A stretch of DNA of 64,000 bases from Ferruginibacter lapsinanis (GCF_020783315.1 NZ_CP086063.1:248001-312000); one strand, 5' to 3'; shown: positions 48,305-57,251, numbered from the stretch's first letter. Numbers and translations: made by a program. Notes: generated from the letters alone by a model not told the origin.

Positions 48305-49483
48305 ATGCATTTTAATTATTTAAATAAGAAAAAAAATATACTGGTAGCACTTGCATTGATTGCAGCCAACAGTACTATGGCTCAAGATGCAACCACAACA
48401 ACTACCTCTGCAACCAGCACCGGCAGCAACCTGTTGGCAACACTGTTAATCGTTACCGCTATTGTGCTGGCTTTTGTTATCTGGGGTATGGGACAAGCGT
48501 TGATCGCATTAACCAAACAGTTAATGGACAGAAGTAAAAAGGAATCAAAACTACTGAGTGTTGTTTTGTTGTTAGGGTTTACGTTATTATCTCAGCTTTC
48601 ATTTGCACAACAAGCTCCTGCTGTTGCAGACGTTGTAAAAGAAGTACCGAATTACGGGGGCTTAACTGCTCATGAATATTATTCTTTTGTTACAGTGATC
48701 GGTATCGAAATAGCAGCCATATTATTTCTGACATTTTTTATCAGACGTATCTATGTTGAATTATTTCCGGCACCTGTTACTGCAGCCGGCAAAAAATCAA
48801 GCCTGAGTGCATGGTGGGATAAGATGGATAAAAAATTATTTACCAAAGCTATACCGGTAGAACAGGAAGCAGATATAATGCTTGATCATGATTATGATGG
48901 AATAAAAGAATTAGACAATGCCTTACCACCATGGTGGAAATATGGTTTTTATTTCACCATAGTAGTAGCAGTTATTTACCTGTTGAATTTCCATGTGATC
49001 GGTTCAGGAAAAAATCCTACGCAAGAGTATGAAGCAGAAATGGATAAAGCTAAAATTGAAAAAGAATTATTTGATGCCAGCAACAAGGATAAAATTGATG
49101 AAGCCAATGTGCCGATGGCAGATGCTGCAGGACTTAAAAAAGCTAAAGAATTTTTCAATACAGATTGTTGGGCTTGTCATGGTAAATTAGGAGAAGGTGG
49201 TGCCGGCCCCAATTTCACCGATGATTACTGGTTGCACAAAGGTTCGCTGAATGATGTTTACCAATCCATCAAACACGGGTATCCTGATAAAGGAATGCAA
49301 TCATGGGCTGTAAAATACAATCCTAAAGAGATCAGTTTATTGGCCAGTTATATTAAAACCTTAAGAGGTACCAATCCTCCTAATGCAAAAGCTCCCCAGG
49401 GAGACCTATACGTTGAAGGTGGTGTAGCAGCAGATTCAAATACAGTAGTAAAAGCAGATTCAGTTAGTGCGGTTAAAAAATAA
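48305..49483 (+). CDS. ccoP: cbb3 oxidase cytochrome c subunit CcoP
   Basis: The 392-residue protein has an N-terminal hydrophobic segment with a signal-like MAQ end, three further hydrophobic segments (about 40-65, 80-100 and 125-150), the CcoP anchor segment with DHDYDGIKELDNALPPWW and a helix at about 215-235. Then comes one cytochrome c domain with CWACH at about residue 288 and Met ligand region GMQSWA. Canonical CcoP has two c haems; I see only one CxxCH. A Pro/Ala tail ends the protein. Confidence 0.93.
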   Translation: MHFNYLNKKKNILVALALIAANSTMAQDATTTTTSATSTGSNLLATLLIVTAIVLAFVIWGMGQALIALTKQLMDRSKKESKLLSVVLLLGFTLLSQLSFAQQAPAVADVVKEVPNYGGLTAHEYYSFVTVIGIEIAAILFLTFFIRRIYVELFPAPVTAAGKKSSLSAWWDKMDKKLFTKAIPVEQEADIMLDHDYDGIKELDNALPPWWKYGFYFTIVVAVIYLLNFHVIGSGKNPTQEYEAEMDKAKIEKELFDASNKDKIDEANVPMADAAGLKKAKEFFNTDCWACHGKLGEGGAGPNFTDDYWLHKGSLNDVYQSIKHGYPDKGMQSWAVKYNPKEISLLASYIKTLRGTNPPNAKAPQGDLYVEGGVAADSNTVVKADSVSAVKK

Positions 49484-49485
49484 TT

Positions 49486-51003
49486 ATGTCAGAAGTTGCT
49501 GAAATAGAAATAGTAGATAAAGAAGGTTCCTTCAGGGATTCTGTTGCCACCATTACAAAGGAGGGCACACGGAATTTTATTAACCCAAAGAAACCTAAAG
49601 GACGGTTATATGATCTCCGCACCCGTTTCAGCATCTTTTATCTGATCATATTTTTTTCTCTGCCGTTCATAAAAGTAAATGAAGAGCCATTGCTGATGTT
49701 CAATATCATTGAACGCAAGTTCATCATATTCGGAATGATCTTCTGGCCTCAGGACTTTTTCATATTCGGCATCGCCATGCTAACGTTCATTGTATTTGTG
49801 ATCTTGTTCACCGTGGTATTTGGCAGAATATTTTGCGGCTGGGCCTGTCCCCAAACCATCTTCATGGAAATGGTCTTCAGGAAAATTGAATACTGGATCG
49901 ATGGCGATTCTGCAAAGCAGAAACAATTAAAGAACATGCCCTGGAATGGCGAAAAGATCAGAAAGAGAGCAGTAAAATTCATTGTATTCTTTTTGATGTC
50001 ATTCATCATAGCCAATTTCTTCCTTGCGTATATCATCAGCATGGATCAATTAATTGGTTATGTAGAAAATCCGGGAGCGCATGTAGGCACACTTATTTCC
50101 TTGTTGATATTTACTACCGTATTCTTTTTTGTTTACTGGTGGTTCAGAGAACAAGCCTGTTTGGTGGTTTGCCCTTATGGAAGATTACAAGGTGTTTTGC
50201 TCGACAAGAATTCTATTGTTGTTGCCTACGATTATGAACGTGGCGAACCAAGAGGAAAATTTACGACAGCAAATTTTAAACCAATAGAAAAAGAGGAAGA
50301 GCATGATGATTGCAAATGCACCGATTGCAAAGGCAATGGTTCCTGCAAAGACCTCACAGCGGTACTGGCAGATTTTTCTAAACCGGGTGATTGCGTTGAT
50401 TGTGGTGCCTGCGTAAGAGTTTGTCCTACGGGTATAGACATCCGTAATGGTACACAGCTGGAATGTGTTAACTGTACTGCCTGTATCGATGCATGTGATG
50501 CGATCATGATAGGGGTAAAAAAACCTACAGGATTGATCCGGTATGCCTCTGAAAACAGTATTAAGGACGGCGTGAAATTAAAATTCTCTGCCAGGATCAA
50601 AGCATACACAGCAGTGCTTACTTTATTGTTATCATTACTGGTTTTCTTATTGGTAAGCAGAACTGACCTGGATGCCCGTTTGATGCGTACTGCAGGCATG
50701 ACTTATACTTCTTTGCCAGATGGACGTATCAGTAATTTATACAGTTTGAAACTGGCAAACAAAACACATAAGGATATTCCGTTTACACTAAAACTGGAAA
50801 ACATTCCCGGCGAAATAACTTATGTAGGCAGCAGTAATCTAACCATAAAAAAAGAAGCGTATAGCAATGTTCAGTTCTTTATCAAACTAAACAGGAATGA
50901 TGTGAAAAGCTGGAAAACAGAATTGATGATCGGACTGTATGAAAACAATAAAAAATTAAAAACTATTTCCGCCAAGTTTATCGGACCGGAAGTATACAAT
51001 TAA
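49486..51003 (+). CDS. ccoG: Cytochrome c oxidase accessory protein CcoG
   Basis: The 505-residue membrane ferredoxin has five hydrophobic helices. One cysteine motif sits in FCGWACPQTIFMEMVFRKIE, and ferredoxin-like clusters lie at DCVDCGACVRVCPTGIDIRN and CVNCTACIDACDAIM. A C-terminal Ig-like IG-fold domain follows (residues about 400-505). CcoG reduces Cu(II) for oxidase assembly in characterised systems. An insert with KCTDCKGNGSC lies before the ferredoxin motif. Gene spacing from ccoP is two bases. Confidence 0.95.
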   Translation: MSEVAEIEIVDKEGSFRDSVATITKEGTRNFINPKKPKGRLYDLRTRFSIFYLIIFFSLPFIKVNEEPLLMFNIIERKFIIFGMIFWPQDFFIFGIAMLTFIVFVILFTVVFGRIFCGWACPQTIFMEMVFRKIEYWIDGDSAKQKQLKNMPWNGEKIRKRAVKFIVFFLMSFIIANFFLAYIISMDQLIGYVENPGAHVGTLISLLIFTTVFFFVYWWFREQACLVVCPYGRLQGVLLDKNSIVVAYDYERGEPRGKFTTANFKPIEKEEEHDDCKCTDCKGNGSCKDLTAVLADFSKPGDCVDCGACVRVCPTGIDIRNGTQLECVNCTACIDACDAIMIGVKKPTGLIRYASENSIKDGVKLKFSARIKAYTAVLTLLLSLLVFLLVSRTDLDARLMRTAGMTYTSLPDGRISNLYSLKLANKTHKDIPFTLKLENIPGEITYVGSSNLTIKKEAYSNVQFFIKLNRNDVKSWKTELMIGLYENNKKLKTISAKFIGPEVYN

Positions 51004-51013
51004 AATTAAAAAC

Positions 51014-51445
51014 ATGAACTGGGGATATAAAATATTATTTGTGTATCTGGCTTTTGTTGCCGGCATCGTGTTTATGGTGGTAAAATCATCTAACCAGAAA
51101 ATGGACCTGGTTACAACGGATTATTATGCAAAGGAATTAAAGTACCAGGATAAAATTGATGAGGCAAAAAGAACCAGTGCCTTATCAAAAGAAATTGCCT
51201 GTACGATCGCTGATGATAAGATCTCCATATTATTTCCGAAAGATTTTGAAGGTAAAAATATAGCGGGTGATATTTTATTATACTGCCCATCTGATGAAGG
51301 AAAAGATGTAGCACAAAAATTCGCCACACAGGATCTGACGACTGCTATTTCATTGCCTGCAAAAAGCAAAGGCTTATATGAGATCCATATCAGCTGGGTA
51401 GTAGATGGTAACAATTATTATTATCAGAAAAAAATATTGATATGA
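51014..51445 (+). CDS. ccoH: FixH/CcoH family assembly protein
   Basis: The 143-residue protein has one N-terminal helix (YKILFVYLAFVAGIVFMVVK), the conserved MDLVTTDYYAKELKYQDKID segment and a periplasmic beta domain. CcoH is required for cbb3 assembly. The last four bases overlap the next gene (ATGA), implying coupling. Confidence 0.93.
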   Translation: MNWGYKILFVYLAFVAGIVFMVVKSSNQKMDLVTTDYYAKELKYQDKIDEAKRTSALSKEIACTIADDKISILFPKDFEGKNIAGDILLYCPSDEGKDVAQKFATQDLTTAISLPAKSKGLYEIHISWVVDGNNYYYQKKILI

Positions 51446-51819
51446 GCCACCATAAAAAACAAGCGCATCATATTCGGCCGTACAAAATAATGGCACAAAC
51501 CTTTGGGTTAATGGTGTGCTGCTTTTTTGTACTCTATTTAATTGGTAATGATCTGCCAAATATGATCAGAAGAGAAGACATTGTATTAGCCAGTTTTTTA
51601 CCACTGGCTGTCATACCTGTTGCAGGGTATATACTTACATGGTATAAAGAATTTCCGGGAGCATTACTGATGACCCTGGGAGGTTTCTTATTGGTAGGGT
51701 ATTTTTTATCAAGATCGGCAACCGACATAGCACTCTTTACCGGCATTCCATTTATTCTGGCGGGAGGTTTATATATGTTGCATATTCAAAAACGTAAAGC
51801 ATTACAAAACCAACACTAA
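51442..51819 (+). CDS. Hypothetical membrane protein in cbb3 operon
   Basis: A 125-residue product with four hydrophobic helices (about 17-34, 46-65, 72-90 and 95-113), a His/Lys-rich N-terminus (SHHKKQAHHIRP) and a basic C-terminus. I do not recognise a family. The four-base overlap with ccoH and the five-base gap to the following SafE-like gene place it in the oxidase assembly operon. Metal binding by the His-rich N-terminus is possible but unproven. Confidence 0.8.
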   Translation: MSHHKKQAHHIRPYKIMAQTFGLMVCCFFVLYLIGNDLPNMIRREDIVLASFLPLAVIPVAGYILTWYKEFPGALLMTLGGFLLVGYFLSRSATDIALFTGIPFILAGGLYMLHIQKRKALQNQH

Positions 51820-51823
51820 AACT

Positions 51824-52540
51824 ATGTTACAATTGATATTATCAGGATTGGCAATGGGCATAATAGGCAGTTTTCACTGCGTAGGTATGTGTGGGCCACT
51901 GGCATTATCATTGCCAATCAACAGCAATAGTTTTCAATCAAAGTTTTTGGGTGCTTTATTATATAATAGCGGACGCATTGTTACTTATTCCTGCTTTGGA
52001 TTAGTGTTCGGTTTGGTTGGTAAAAGCCTGGTACTATTCGGATTGCAGCAATGGTTATCGATCATCCTGGGAGTAGTGATCTTTTTGTTTGTATTGCTGC
52101 CAAAATTAGCACCACGATCCTTTAAGCAAATAAATATCGGATCAGGATTTTTTGAAAAGTTGCGTTCTTCCATCGGGAATTTATTTTTCAAAAAAAATCA
52201 GTCATCCTTATTTGCCATAGGATTGCTGAATGGATTATTGCCTTGCGGATTGGTGTACATCGCTATTGCAGCAGCAGTCTCATCGGGGAATGTAGTGAGC
52301 AGCACCATGTTCATGGCAGCATTCGGATTGGGCACATTGCCGGTAATGTGGAGTATCGCTTTTTTCGGCAATTATATAGGCATCGGAATAAGACAAAAAA
52401 TACGTAGTGCCTATCCTTATATGATGATGTTGGTAGCAAGCCTGCTAATTTTAAGAGGAATGGGTTTGGGAATACCTTATGTGAGCCCGGCAGTGAATAT
52501 GGAAAAACAAACGGTGCATAGTTGTTGCCATAAACCTTAA
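51824..52540 (+). CDS. SafE/UreH-like transmembrane protein (possible copper handling)
   Basis: The 238-residue protein has six predicted helices and the family motif GSFHCVGMCGPLAL near residue 18, with a second GLLNGLLPCGLVYIA around 138. The extreme C-terminus HSCCHKP adds a Cys/His cluster. It belongs to the sulfite exporter TauE/SafE-like or DsbD-type family often found at the end of Bacteroidota cbb3 operons. Copper delivery is an inference from this context and the HCxGMC motif. Confidence 0.85.
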   Translation: MLQLILSGLAMGIIGSFHCVGMCGPLALSLPINSNSFQSKFLGALLYNSGRIVTYSCFGLVFGLVGKSLVLFGLQQWLSIILGVVIFLFVLLPKLAPRSFKQINIGSGFFEKLRSSIGNLFFKKNQSSLFAIGLLNGLLPCGLVYIAIAAAVSSGNVVSSTMFMAAFGLGTLPVMWSIAFFGNYIGIGIRQKIRSAYPYMMMLVASLLILRGMGLGIPYVSPAVNMEKQTVHSCCHKP

Positions 52541-52567
52541 TGTTAATAGGTAAATATTGAAGAAGAA

Positions 52568-52984
52568 ATGTTGAATAATATTATAAAGACCGATAAAAAA
52601 ATTGTGATGGGAGCAAGTAAAATAGAACAGTTCATTTACGAGAGCCTTACATGGGATCGACTGCTTGATTTTTTCAAGCAGGAGAATAGCTATTTAAAAA
52701 CAAGGCTGAGTGAAGTAGTTGACATTACTGTTGACAAGGATTTTCTTGCCTATGCAGAGCAGTTTCAAAATAAATTCATTTTAAAAGACGAATTGATAGA
52801 CGAATTACAACACGATGTAAACGAACAAAGAGAACGTTTGACCAAAAACAAAGGCAGTATATTAAATGGCGAAGAAAAGATCAGCAAAGCACAAAAAAAA
52901 TTGCGTAACGAAATGGAGTATTTCGAAAAAGAATTTATTGGCTTAAAAAATGAATTCAACCGGTATCTCCCAACGGTGGTTTGA
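52568..52984 (+). CDS. Hypothetical coiled-coil protein
   Basis: A 138-residue soluble protein, helical throughout, with a long charged coiled coil in the second half (about 80-130; ELIDELQHDVNEQRERLTKN). No family recognised. An ATG at 52607 would give a start at MGASKIEQ. It lies 27 bp after the SafE-like gene and ends six bases before the convergent regulator gene. It may be cotranscribed with the cbb3 operon. Confidence 0.75.
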   Translation: MLNNIIKTDKKIVMGASKIEQFIYESLTWDRLLDFFKQENSYLKTRLSEVVDITVDKDFLAYAEQFQNKFILKDELIDELQHDVNEQRERLTKNKGSILNGEEKISKAQKKLRNEMEYFEKEFIGLKNEFNRYLPTVV

Positions 52985-52990
52985 TCTCCG

Positions 52991-54046
52991 TTAATTAAAC
53001 ATTCTTTCCAGCTTCTTTTCGTCTAACAGAATAATATTACCGTCTTTAATTTCAACCAGCTTTTCGCTCTTGAAATCGCTGAGGGTTCTGATCAGTGATT
53101 CGGTTGCCGTACCTGCAATATTTGCCAGATCTTCCCTGGAGATATGTATTGAGAATTTTTCCTGACCTTCCTGTTTGTATTTATTATGTAACGCAAGTAA
53201 TGCATCAGCTACTCTCTTACGTAAAGAATTGTAGGCTAGCGCCAATAACTGCTCTTCTTTTTCACTTACATTTTTTGCCAGCAATTGTATGAATTTTTGA
53301 GCTACCTCTTTATTGCTGTTAATTAATATTTCAAAATCTTCTCTTGGTATGATCGCTATTTCCGCTTCATCGATGGCTTCCGCACTATCCTTATATACAG
53401 TCTGTTCAAGTAAAGCAGTGTAACCTAAAAAATCTCCTTCGGTATACAATCCAACGGTCAACTCTTTACCATCATTATTTGTTTTAAAAGTTTTTACTTT
53501 CCCCTTCTGCACATAAAATAACCGGGATGGGTGATTTCCTTCTGAGTAGATCACCTGTTTCTTTTTATATTGATTTACATTTCTGTCGGTAGTAAGGTGT
53601 TGTAAGCCATTGCCTGCAAAATCGTACAGCATTTCCTGTATCCCTGTAACATCAGGCGCATATTGCTTTTGCAAAAGCGTTACTTTTTTTAACCTGCTTT
53701 CAATAGCACTCAATAATTCAATTTCAGTAAATGGTTTGGTGATATAATCATCAGCACCCATTTCCATTCCTTTTCTGAAATCACTTCTTTCTGCCTTGGC
53801 AGTTAAAAATATAAATGGGATCCCTTTTAACTCAGGATTCTTATTTAATAAATGCAGCACTCCATATCCGTCCAACACCGGCATCATCACATCACAAATG
53901 ATCAGGTCGGGTTTGTTTTCCAACGCTTTTTCCACGCCTACCTTACCGTTCTCTGCTGTAGTAACCGTATAATTTGCTAACTCAAGAATTTCAGCGGTGT
54001 TTTCCCGTATGTCATCGTTATCTTCTATTAACAATAAATGCTTCAT
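52991..54046 (-). CDS. Receiver-Crp/Fnr fusion transcription regulator
   Basis: The 351-residue protein begins with a response-regulator receiver domain (about 1-120; HLLLIEDNDDIRENTAEILE, phospho-acceptor Asp in LIICDVMMPVLDGYG, Lys in DYITKPF). It continues with a cyclic-nucleotide-binding type beta roll (about 150-265; SEGNHPSRLFYVQKGKVK, EGDFLGYTALLE) and ends with a Crp-type helix-turn-helix (about 285-350; ISREDLANIAGTATESLIRT). No Fnr-type cysteine cluster exists, so it is not an iron-sulfur oxygen sensor itself. It lies 11 bp after the histidine kinase gene, its likely partner, and converges on the cbb3 operon. Confidence 0.92.
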   Translation of the reverse strand: MKHLLLIEDNDDIRENTAEILELANYTVTTAENGKVGVEKALENKPDLIICDVMMPVLDGYGVLHLLNKNPELKGIPFIFLTAKAERSDFRKGMEMGADDYITKPFTEIELLSAIESRLKKVTLLQKQYAPDVTGIQEMLYDFAGNGLQHLTTDRNVNQYKKKQVIYSEGNHPSRLFYVQKGKVKTFKTNNDGKELTVGLYTEGDFLGYTALLEQTVYKDSAEAIDEAEIAIIPREDFEILINSNKEVAQKFIQLLAKNVSEKEEQLLALAYNSLRKRVADALLALHNKYKQEGQEKFSIHISREDLANIAGTATESLIRTLSDFKSEKLVEIKDGNIILLDEKKLERMFN

Positions 54047-54057
54047 AAATAAAATGG

Positions 54058-55296
54058 TTATAGATTATTCTTAAATGTAAAGGTAAAGGTAGTGCCTTTC
54101 TCTAATTCACTGGCAACCGTGATTTGTCCATCCATCAATTCAATATACTTACCCACTATATGCAATCCCAGGCCTGTTCCTTGTATATTGGTTACATTGG
54201 CTCCTCTGAAAAAACGTTCGAACAAATGTTCCTGATCATCTTTGGAAATACCAATACCGCTATCCTGTATTGACACTTCTGTGGAGGTATCGTCCACCCT
54301 GCTTACAATATTGATCGTACCATTCTCAGGAGAAAATTTTATTGCATTTGACAGTAAGTTGATAATGATATTCCTCAGCAGCGAAACATCAAGCTCTACA
54401 GCATCACTGCCTATATGGGTATATTGTATATGCTGACCATGTTTGGCTATGCCTTGTATCTCTCCCACAATAGTGGTGATCAATTCCTTAATATTAAATC
54501 GGCTATGGTGTGCCACCACTTTTCCATCCTCAATTTTTCCAATAGATAAAAATTCATTGAGGATATCATTCAGATTACTCACCGCAGATTTAATTCTTAC
54601 AATATGCTTATCTCTTTTTTCCTGCTCATCTCCCTGCGTATATTTTGCCACTAAAGAGGCTGATGAAAGAATGGTGCTCAACGGTGTACGAAACTCATGC
54701 GATGCCATCGAAACAAAACGTGTTTTCAGATCACTCAACTCCTTTTCTTTACTCAATGCTTTTGCCAGCTCATCTTTAGATTCTTCCAACTGCTTGGTAC
54801 GCAATTCAACTTTTTGTTCCAGCTCATCATTCATCTTCTCTATCTGCAAATTGATCTCGGCCAGTTCCTGCTTTTGCTGAATAACGGCCATTTCAATCTC
54901 CTTCCGCTTAGTAATATCGCTGATGAAAGCAATCACAAAATCGCCATCATTGGTAGTGTAATTACTTAAACTTATCTCTACGGGAAACTCAGTGCCATCT
55001 TTTTTAATTCCAAACAGATCCAACCCCAGACCCATTGGTCTTTTTTGCGGATGTTCAATATACTTATCACGGTGTGGAACATGTTGACGATGAAAACGGG
55101 CAGGGATCAACTTTTCTATTTTCTCTCCTGCCAACTCCATCGGGTCATCGTAACCAAATTTGGATAGAAGGAAATTATTGGCCAATACTATTTCGCCGGC
55201 TTTGTTGGCTACCAGAATCCCTAAAGATGCGTATTGAAAAAGCGCCTCAAATCTCTCCTTCTCTTTAAGCAATTCTAATTCCGGCGTAGACGACAT
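54058..55296 (-). CDS. PAS domain sensor histidine kinase
   Basis: From the ATG at 55296 the product has 412 residues. The longer open frame adds 10 unlikely residues. It is cytosolic with no membrane helix. A PAS domain (about 8-130; FEALFQYASLGILVANKAGE, then FGIKKDGTEFPVEISL) precedes a coiled coil, a HisKA box with phospho-acceptor His (FVSMASHEFRTPLSTILSSA) and a HATPase_c domain (NLLSNAIKFSPENG, DSGIGI, GTGLGLHIV). The PAS domain with its His-rich segment PHRDKYIEH loosely recalls FixL, but the haem His is not clearly aligned. The partner is the adjacent receiver-Crp protein. Confidence 0.93.
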   Translation of the reverse strand: MSSTPELELLKEKERFEALFQYASLGILVANKAGEIVLANNFLLSKFGYDDPMELAGEKIEKLIPARFHRQHVPHRDKYIEHPQKRPMGLGLDLFGIKKDGTEFPVEISLSNYTTNDGDFVIAFISDITKRKEIEMAVIQQKQELAEINLQIEKMNDELEQKVELRTKQLEESKDELAKALSKEKELSDLKTRFVSMASHEFRTPLSTILSSASLVAKYTQGDEQEKRDKHIVRIKSAVSNLNDILNEFLSIGKIEDGKVVAHHSRFNIKELITTIVGEIQGIAKHGQHIQYTHIGSDAVELDVSLLRNIIINLLSNAIKFSPENGTINIVSRVDDTSTEVSIQDSGIGISKDDQEHLFERFFRGANVTNIQGTGLGLHIVGKYIELMDGQITVASELEKGTTFTFTFKNNL

Positions 55297-55365
55297 AGGT
55301 AAAAGTTTCGTGTAAAAATAAAGCATCTATGCTTAGATAGCACAGGAAAAGGCAGAAAAATTCAG

Positions 55366-55938
55366 CTAAATACCTGAAGGCTCATTATAATTTTTAAAGG
55401 CATCCGGATTGGCAATCGGTAGCCGCTTGGTATTGCCTTCATTCAGCAGTTGTTGCAAACTGAACTTTGTGATAGAATGCGTATTTGCACGGGCTAACTC
55501 GGCCTGTAATGCTTTAGCTGTATAGATACCACAAAAGGGCTGAGCAAACGCTGCGTCCTGGTACACGTAAAAATCATATCTACTTTCCTGTTGATATGTT
55601 TGCAGTATAGTATCGATAGTTGCTTCATCCAGATCGATCATATCACAAGCCAATAAGAGTAAATTTTTTAATGGGAATTTTTTGTGTGTACTTAATAAGC
55701 CTTTTAATGGCCCGCTTACATCTACAGAATCAACAACCAGTTGGTCTTCATCTATGTAGGCACCATAATCCTGTAGCTGTGTTTCATTCACAGAAAAAAC
55801 CACGGGGATATTGAACACTTCTAATTTGTCACCAATATATTTTGCCCAGATAGAATCTACAATAGAGAGCAGACCTTTATCACTACCCATGCGTTTACTT
55901 TCGCCGCCACATAACACAACTCCTAAAAGATCTTGCAT
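55366..55938 (-). CDS. mobA: Molybdenum cofactor guanylyltransferase
   Basis: From the ATG at 55938 the product has 190 residues. It converts Mo-molybdopterin and GTP to the guanine dinucleotide form needed by the nitrate reductase. It shows the nucleotidyltransferase start (GVVLCGGESKRMGSDKG), LLLACDMIDLDEATID with the metal-binding Asp, and the C-terminal FKNYNEPSGI. An upstream in-frame ATG at 55989 would overlap the preceding Rdx-family gene and adds non-conserved residues. Confidence 0.9.
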   Translation of the reverse strand: MQDLLGVVLCGGESKRMGSDKGLLSIVDSIWAKYIGDKLEVFNIPVVFSVNETQLQDYGAYIDEDQLVVDSVDVSGPLKGLLSTHKKFPLKNLLLLACDMIDLDEATIDTILQTYQQESRYDFYVYQDAAFAQPFCGIYTAKALQAELARANTHSITKFSLQQLLNEGNTKRLPIANPDAFKNYNEPSGI

Positions 55939-55948
55939 ACTAAACGTT

Positions 55949-56227
55949 TTATTTTTTATCAGAATGTCCCAGGTCTTTTCCCGGAGCAATAATATCTCTT
56001 ATTGTTTGCTTCAATAATTTTACTTCAATGAATTGCCCGGCTTCTTTTCTGTCAAATATTTTTTTATCCCCTATATAAATGGTGTATCGTCCACTCACTT
56101 CACTAGGTATCAATTCCACACTATATAATTCATCAGAAAATGTGGTTAAAAATTCCTGCCCCATATAAGCGGCTTTCATCATCCAGTGGCATTTTGGGCA
56201 GTATTCAATTTTGATAGAAGGTTTCAT
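55949..56227 (-). CDS. SelT/SelW/SelH (Rdx) family protein
   Basis: The 92-residue protein has the Rdx-type redox motif in IEYCPKCHWMMKAAYMGQEF (CPKC, cysteine in place of selenocysteine) and the second half VSGRYTIYIGDKKIFDRKE followed by a helix. Thioredoxin-like fold with unknown physiological substrate. Lies 10 bp before mobA. Confidence 0.85.
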   Translation of the reverse strand: MKPSIKIEYCPKCHWMMKAAYMGQEFLTTFSDELYSVELIPSEVSGRYTIYIGDKKIFDRKEAGQFIEVKLLKQTIRDIIAPGKDLGHSDKK

Positions 56228-56304
56228 AAAATTGGTGTAGGTGGTTGTACTGCAAAGTACAAAAATTACCTGAGATTTTTATTATGTTTCGGACTGAGTG
56301 CTGC

Positions 56305-56366
56305 TATTAAACTTCAGTGGCGTCGCACTCTTGTACAGTGGGGCTTTATTGAGCTTTTTTGAAGCG
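56305..56366. repeat. Dispersed repeat, copy 2
   Basis: CTATTAAACTTCAGTGGCGT then CGCACTCTTG and TTTTTTGAAGCG; closely matches 36849-36910. It lies in the 213-bp gap between the Rdx gene and moaE, which otherwise shows a GGTCAGGCGACCAACAACGG stretch with small inverted repeats and no ORF. Confidence 0.7.
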
Positions 56367-56440
56367 GAGGGTGCCGGTCAGGTGAGCAAAAAATTAAATT
56401 GATTGTTGTTGGTCAGGCGACCAACAACGGCGGCAGATTT

Positions 56441-56962
56441 CTATTTTTCAAACTCATACACATGCTTATGGGGATCCCCGGTAATTTTTTGACAGTTACA
56501 ATTGCCTCCCCATTCTTTGGTACCGTCTGTAAAATATTCGCATTTCCAGATAGGCACTTCGTGTTTTATTTTATCAATGATATAGCGGTTAGCCGCATAC
56601 GCTTCACTGCGGTGGGCAGAGGCGGTGATAACCACCACAGCAGATTCACAAACGGCTACTTTTCCGGTGCGGTGCTGAGCAATGGCTATATTCAAGTTCC
56701 AGCGTTGGGTAGCTTCTGCTACAATAGCAGCGATCATGGCATTGGCCATTGTTTCTTTTGCCTCATACTCAAGATATGCCACTTCTTTTCCATGAGAATT
56801 ATCCCTGGTCTCTCCGCTAAACAACACTACTGCACCGGCTTTGGGATGATGTGCCGCCGACAACAATCCGACCACATCAATGTCTGTTGCAGAAAGATGT
56901 ATCAGCTTATCCTCCGCTGCTGGGTGGTATGATGTCGATGTTGTCATTTGGTTGTAATTCAA
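56441..56962 (-). CDS. moaE: Molybdopterin synthase catalytic subunit MoaE
   Basis: The 173-residue (or 168 from the second ATG at 56947) large subunit adds sulfur to precursor Z to form molybdopterin. Family motifs are VVLFSGETRDNSHGKEVAYL, EYEAKETMANAMIAAI and the catalytic Lys region IWKCEYFTDGTKEW. The start overlaps the end of moaD by roughly 40-56 bases, giving tight coupling of the two synthase subunits. A Cys-rich CNCQK end and a short tail follow. Confidence 0.92.
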   Translation of the reverse strand: MNYNQMTTSTSYHPAAEDKLIHLSATDIDVVGLLSAAHHPKAGAVVLFSGETRDNSHGKEVAYLEYEAKETMANAMIAAIVAEATQRWNLNIAIAQHRTGKVAVCESAVVVITASAHRSEAYAANRYIIDKIKHEVPIWKCEYFTDGTKEWGGNCNCQKITGDPHKHVYEFEK

Positions 56963-57140
56963 AATTATTATCTACAAACGTATCATTTACTGCAAAGCGG
57001 CAAATGGGTAGTATGTTTTTTGCTTCAGCATTTCGTTGCAATAAGATCTCATTCAGTTCCGCTATAGAACCTACGGGTTCAGTTATGGCGAACTCTTTAT
57101 CAAAATAATCTTTTAACACTGCGTAAACTGTGACCTTCAT
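56907..57140 (-). CDS. moaD: Molybdopterin synthase sulfur carrier subunit MoaD
   Basis: The 77-residue ubiquitin-like protein starts MKVTVYAVLKDYFDKEF and ends SGG, the C-terminal Gly-Gly that carries the thiocarboxylate. Its 3' end overlaps the 5' end of moaE. Upstream (57141-57251) there is an AGTTATAAATTATAAGTTAT-type AT repeat. Confidence 0.92.
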   Translation of the reverse strand: MKVTVYAVLKDYFDKEFAITEPVGSIAELNEILLQRNAEAKNILPICRFAVNDTFVDNNFELQPNDNIDIIPPSSGG

Positions 57141-57251
57141 AGTTATAAGTTATAAATTATAAGTTATAAGTGTTACGGTTTTTATGTCTGGAAAGTTCTT
57201 CTTTTATTTTACTCCAAACTTAAAACTTACTACTTATTACCTCCAACTTCT

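Noticed and set aside
52991..54046. Oxygen-sensing Fnr protein
   Set aside because: Only one cysteine is present in the whole protein, in the receiver domain, so no 4Fe-4S cluster can form.
54058..55296. FixL-type haem PAS sensor
   Set aside because: The His is not in the exact FixL position, and HRDKY-type segments are also found in non-haem PAS domains.
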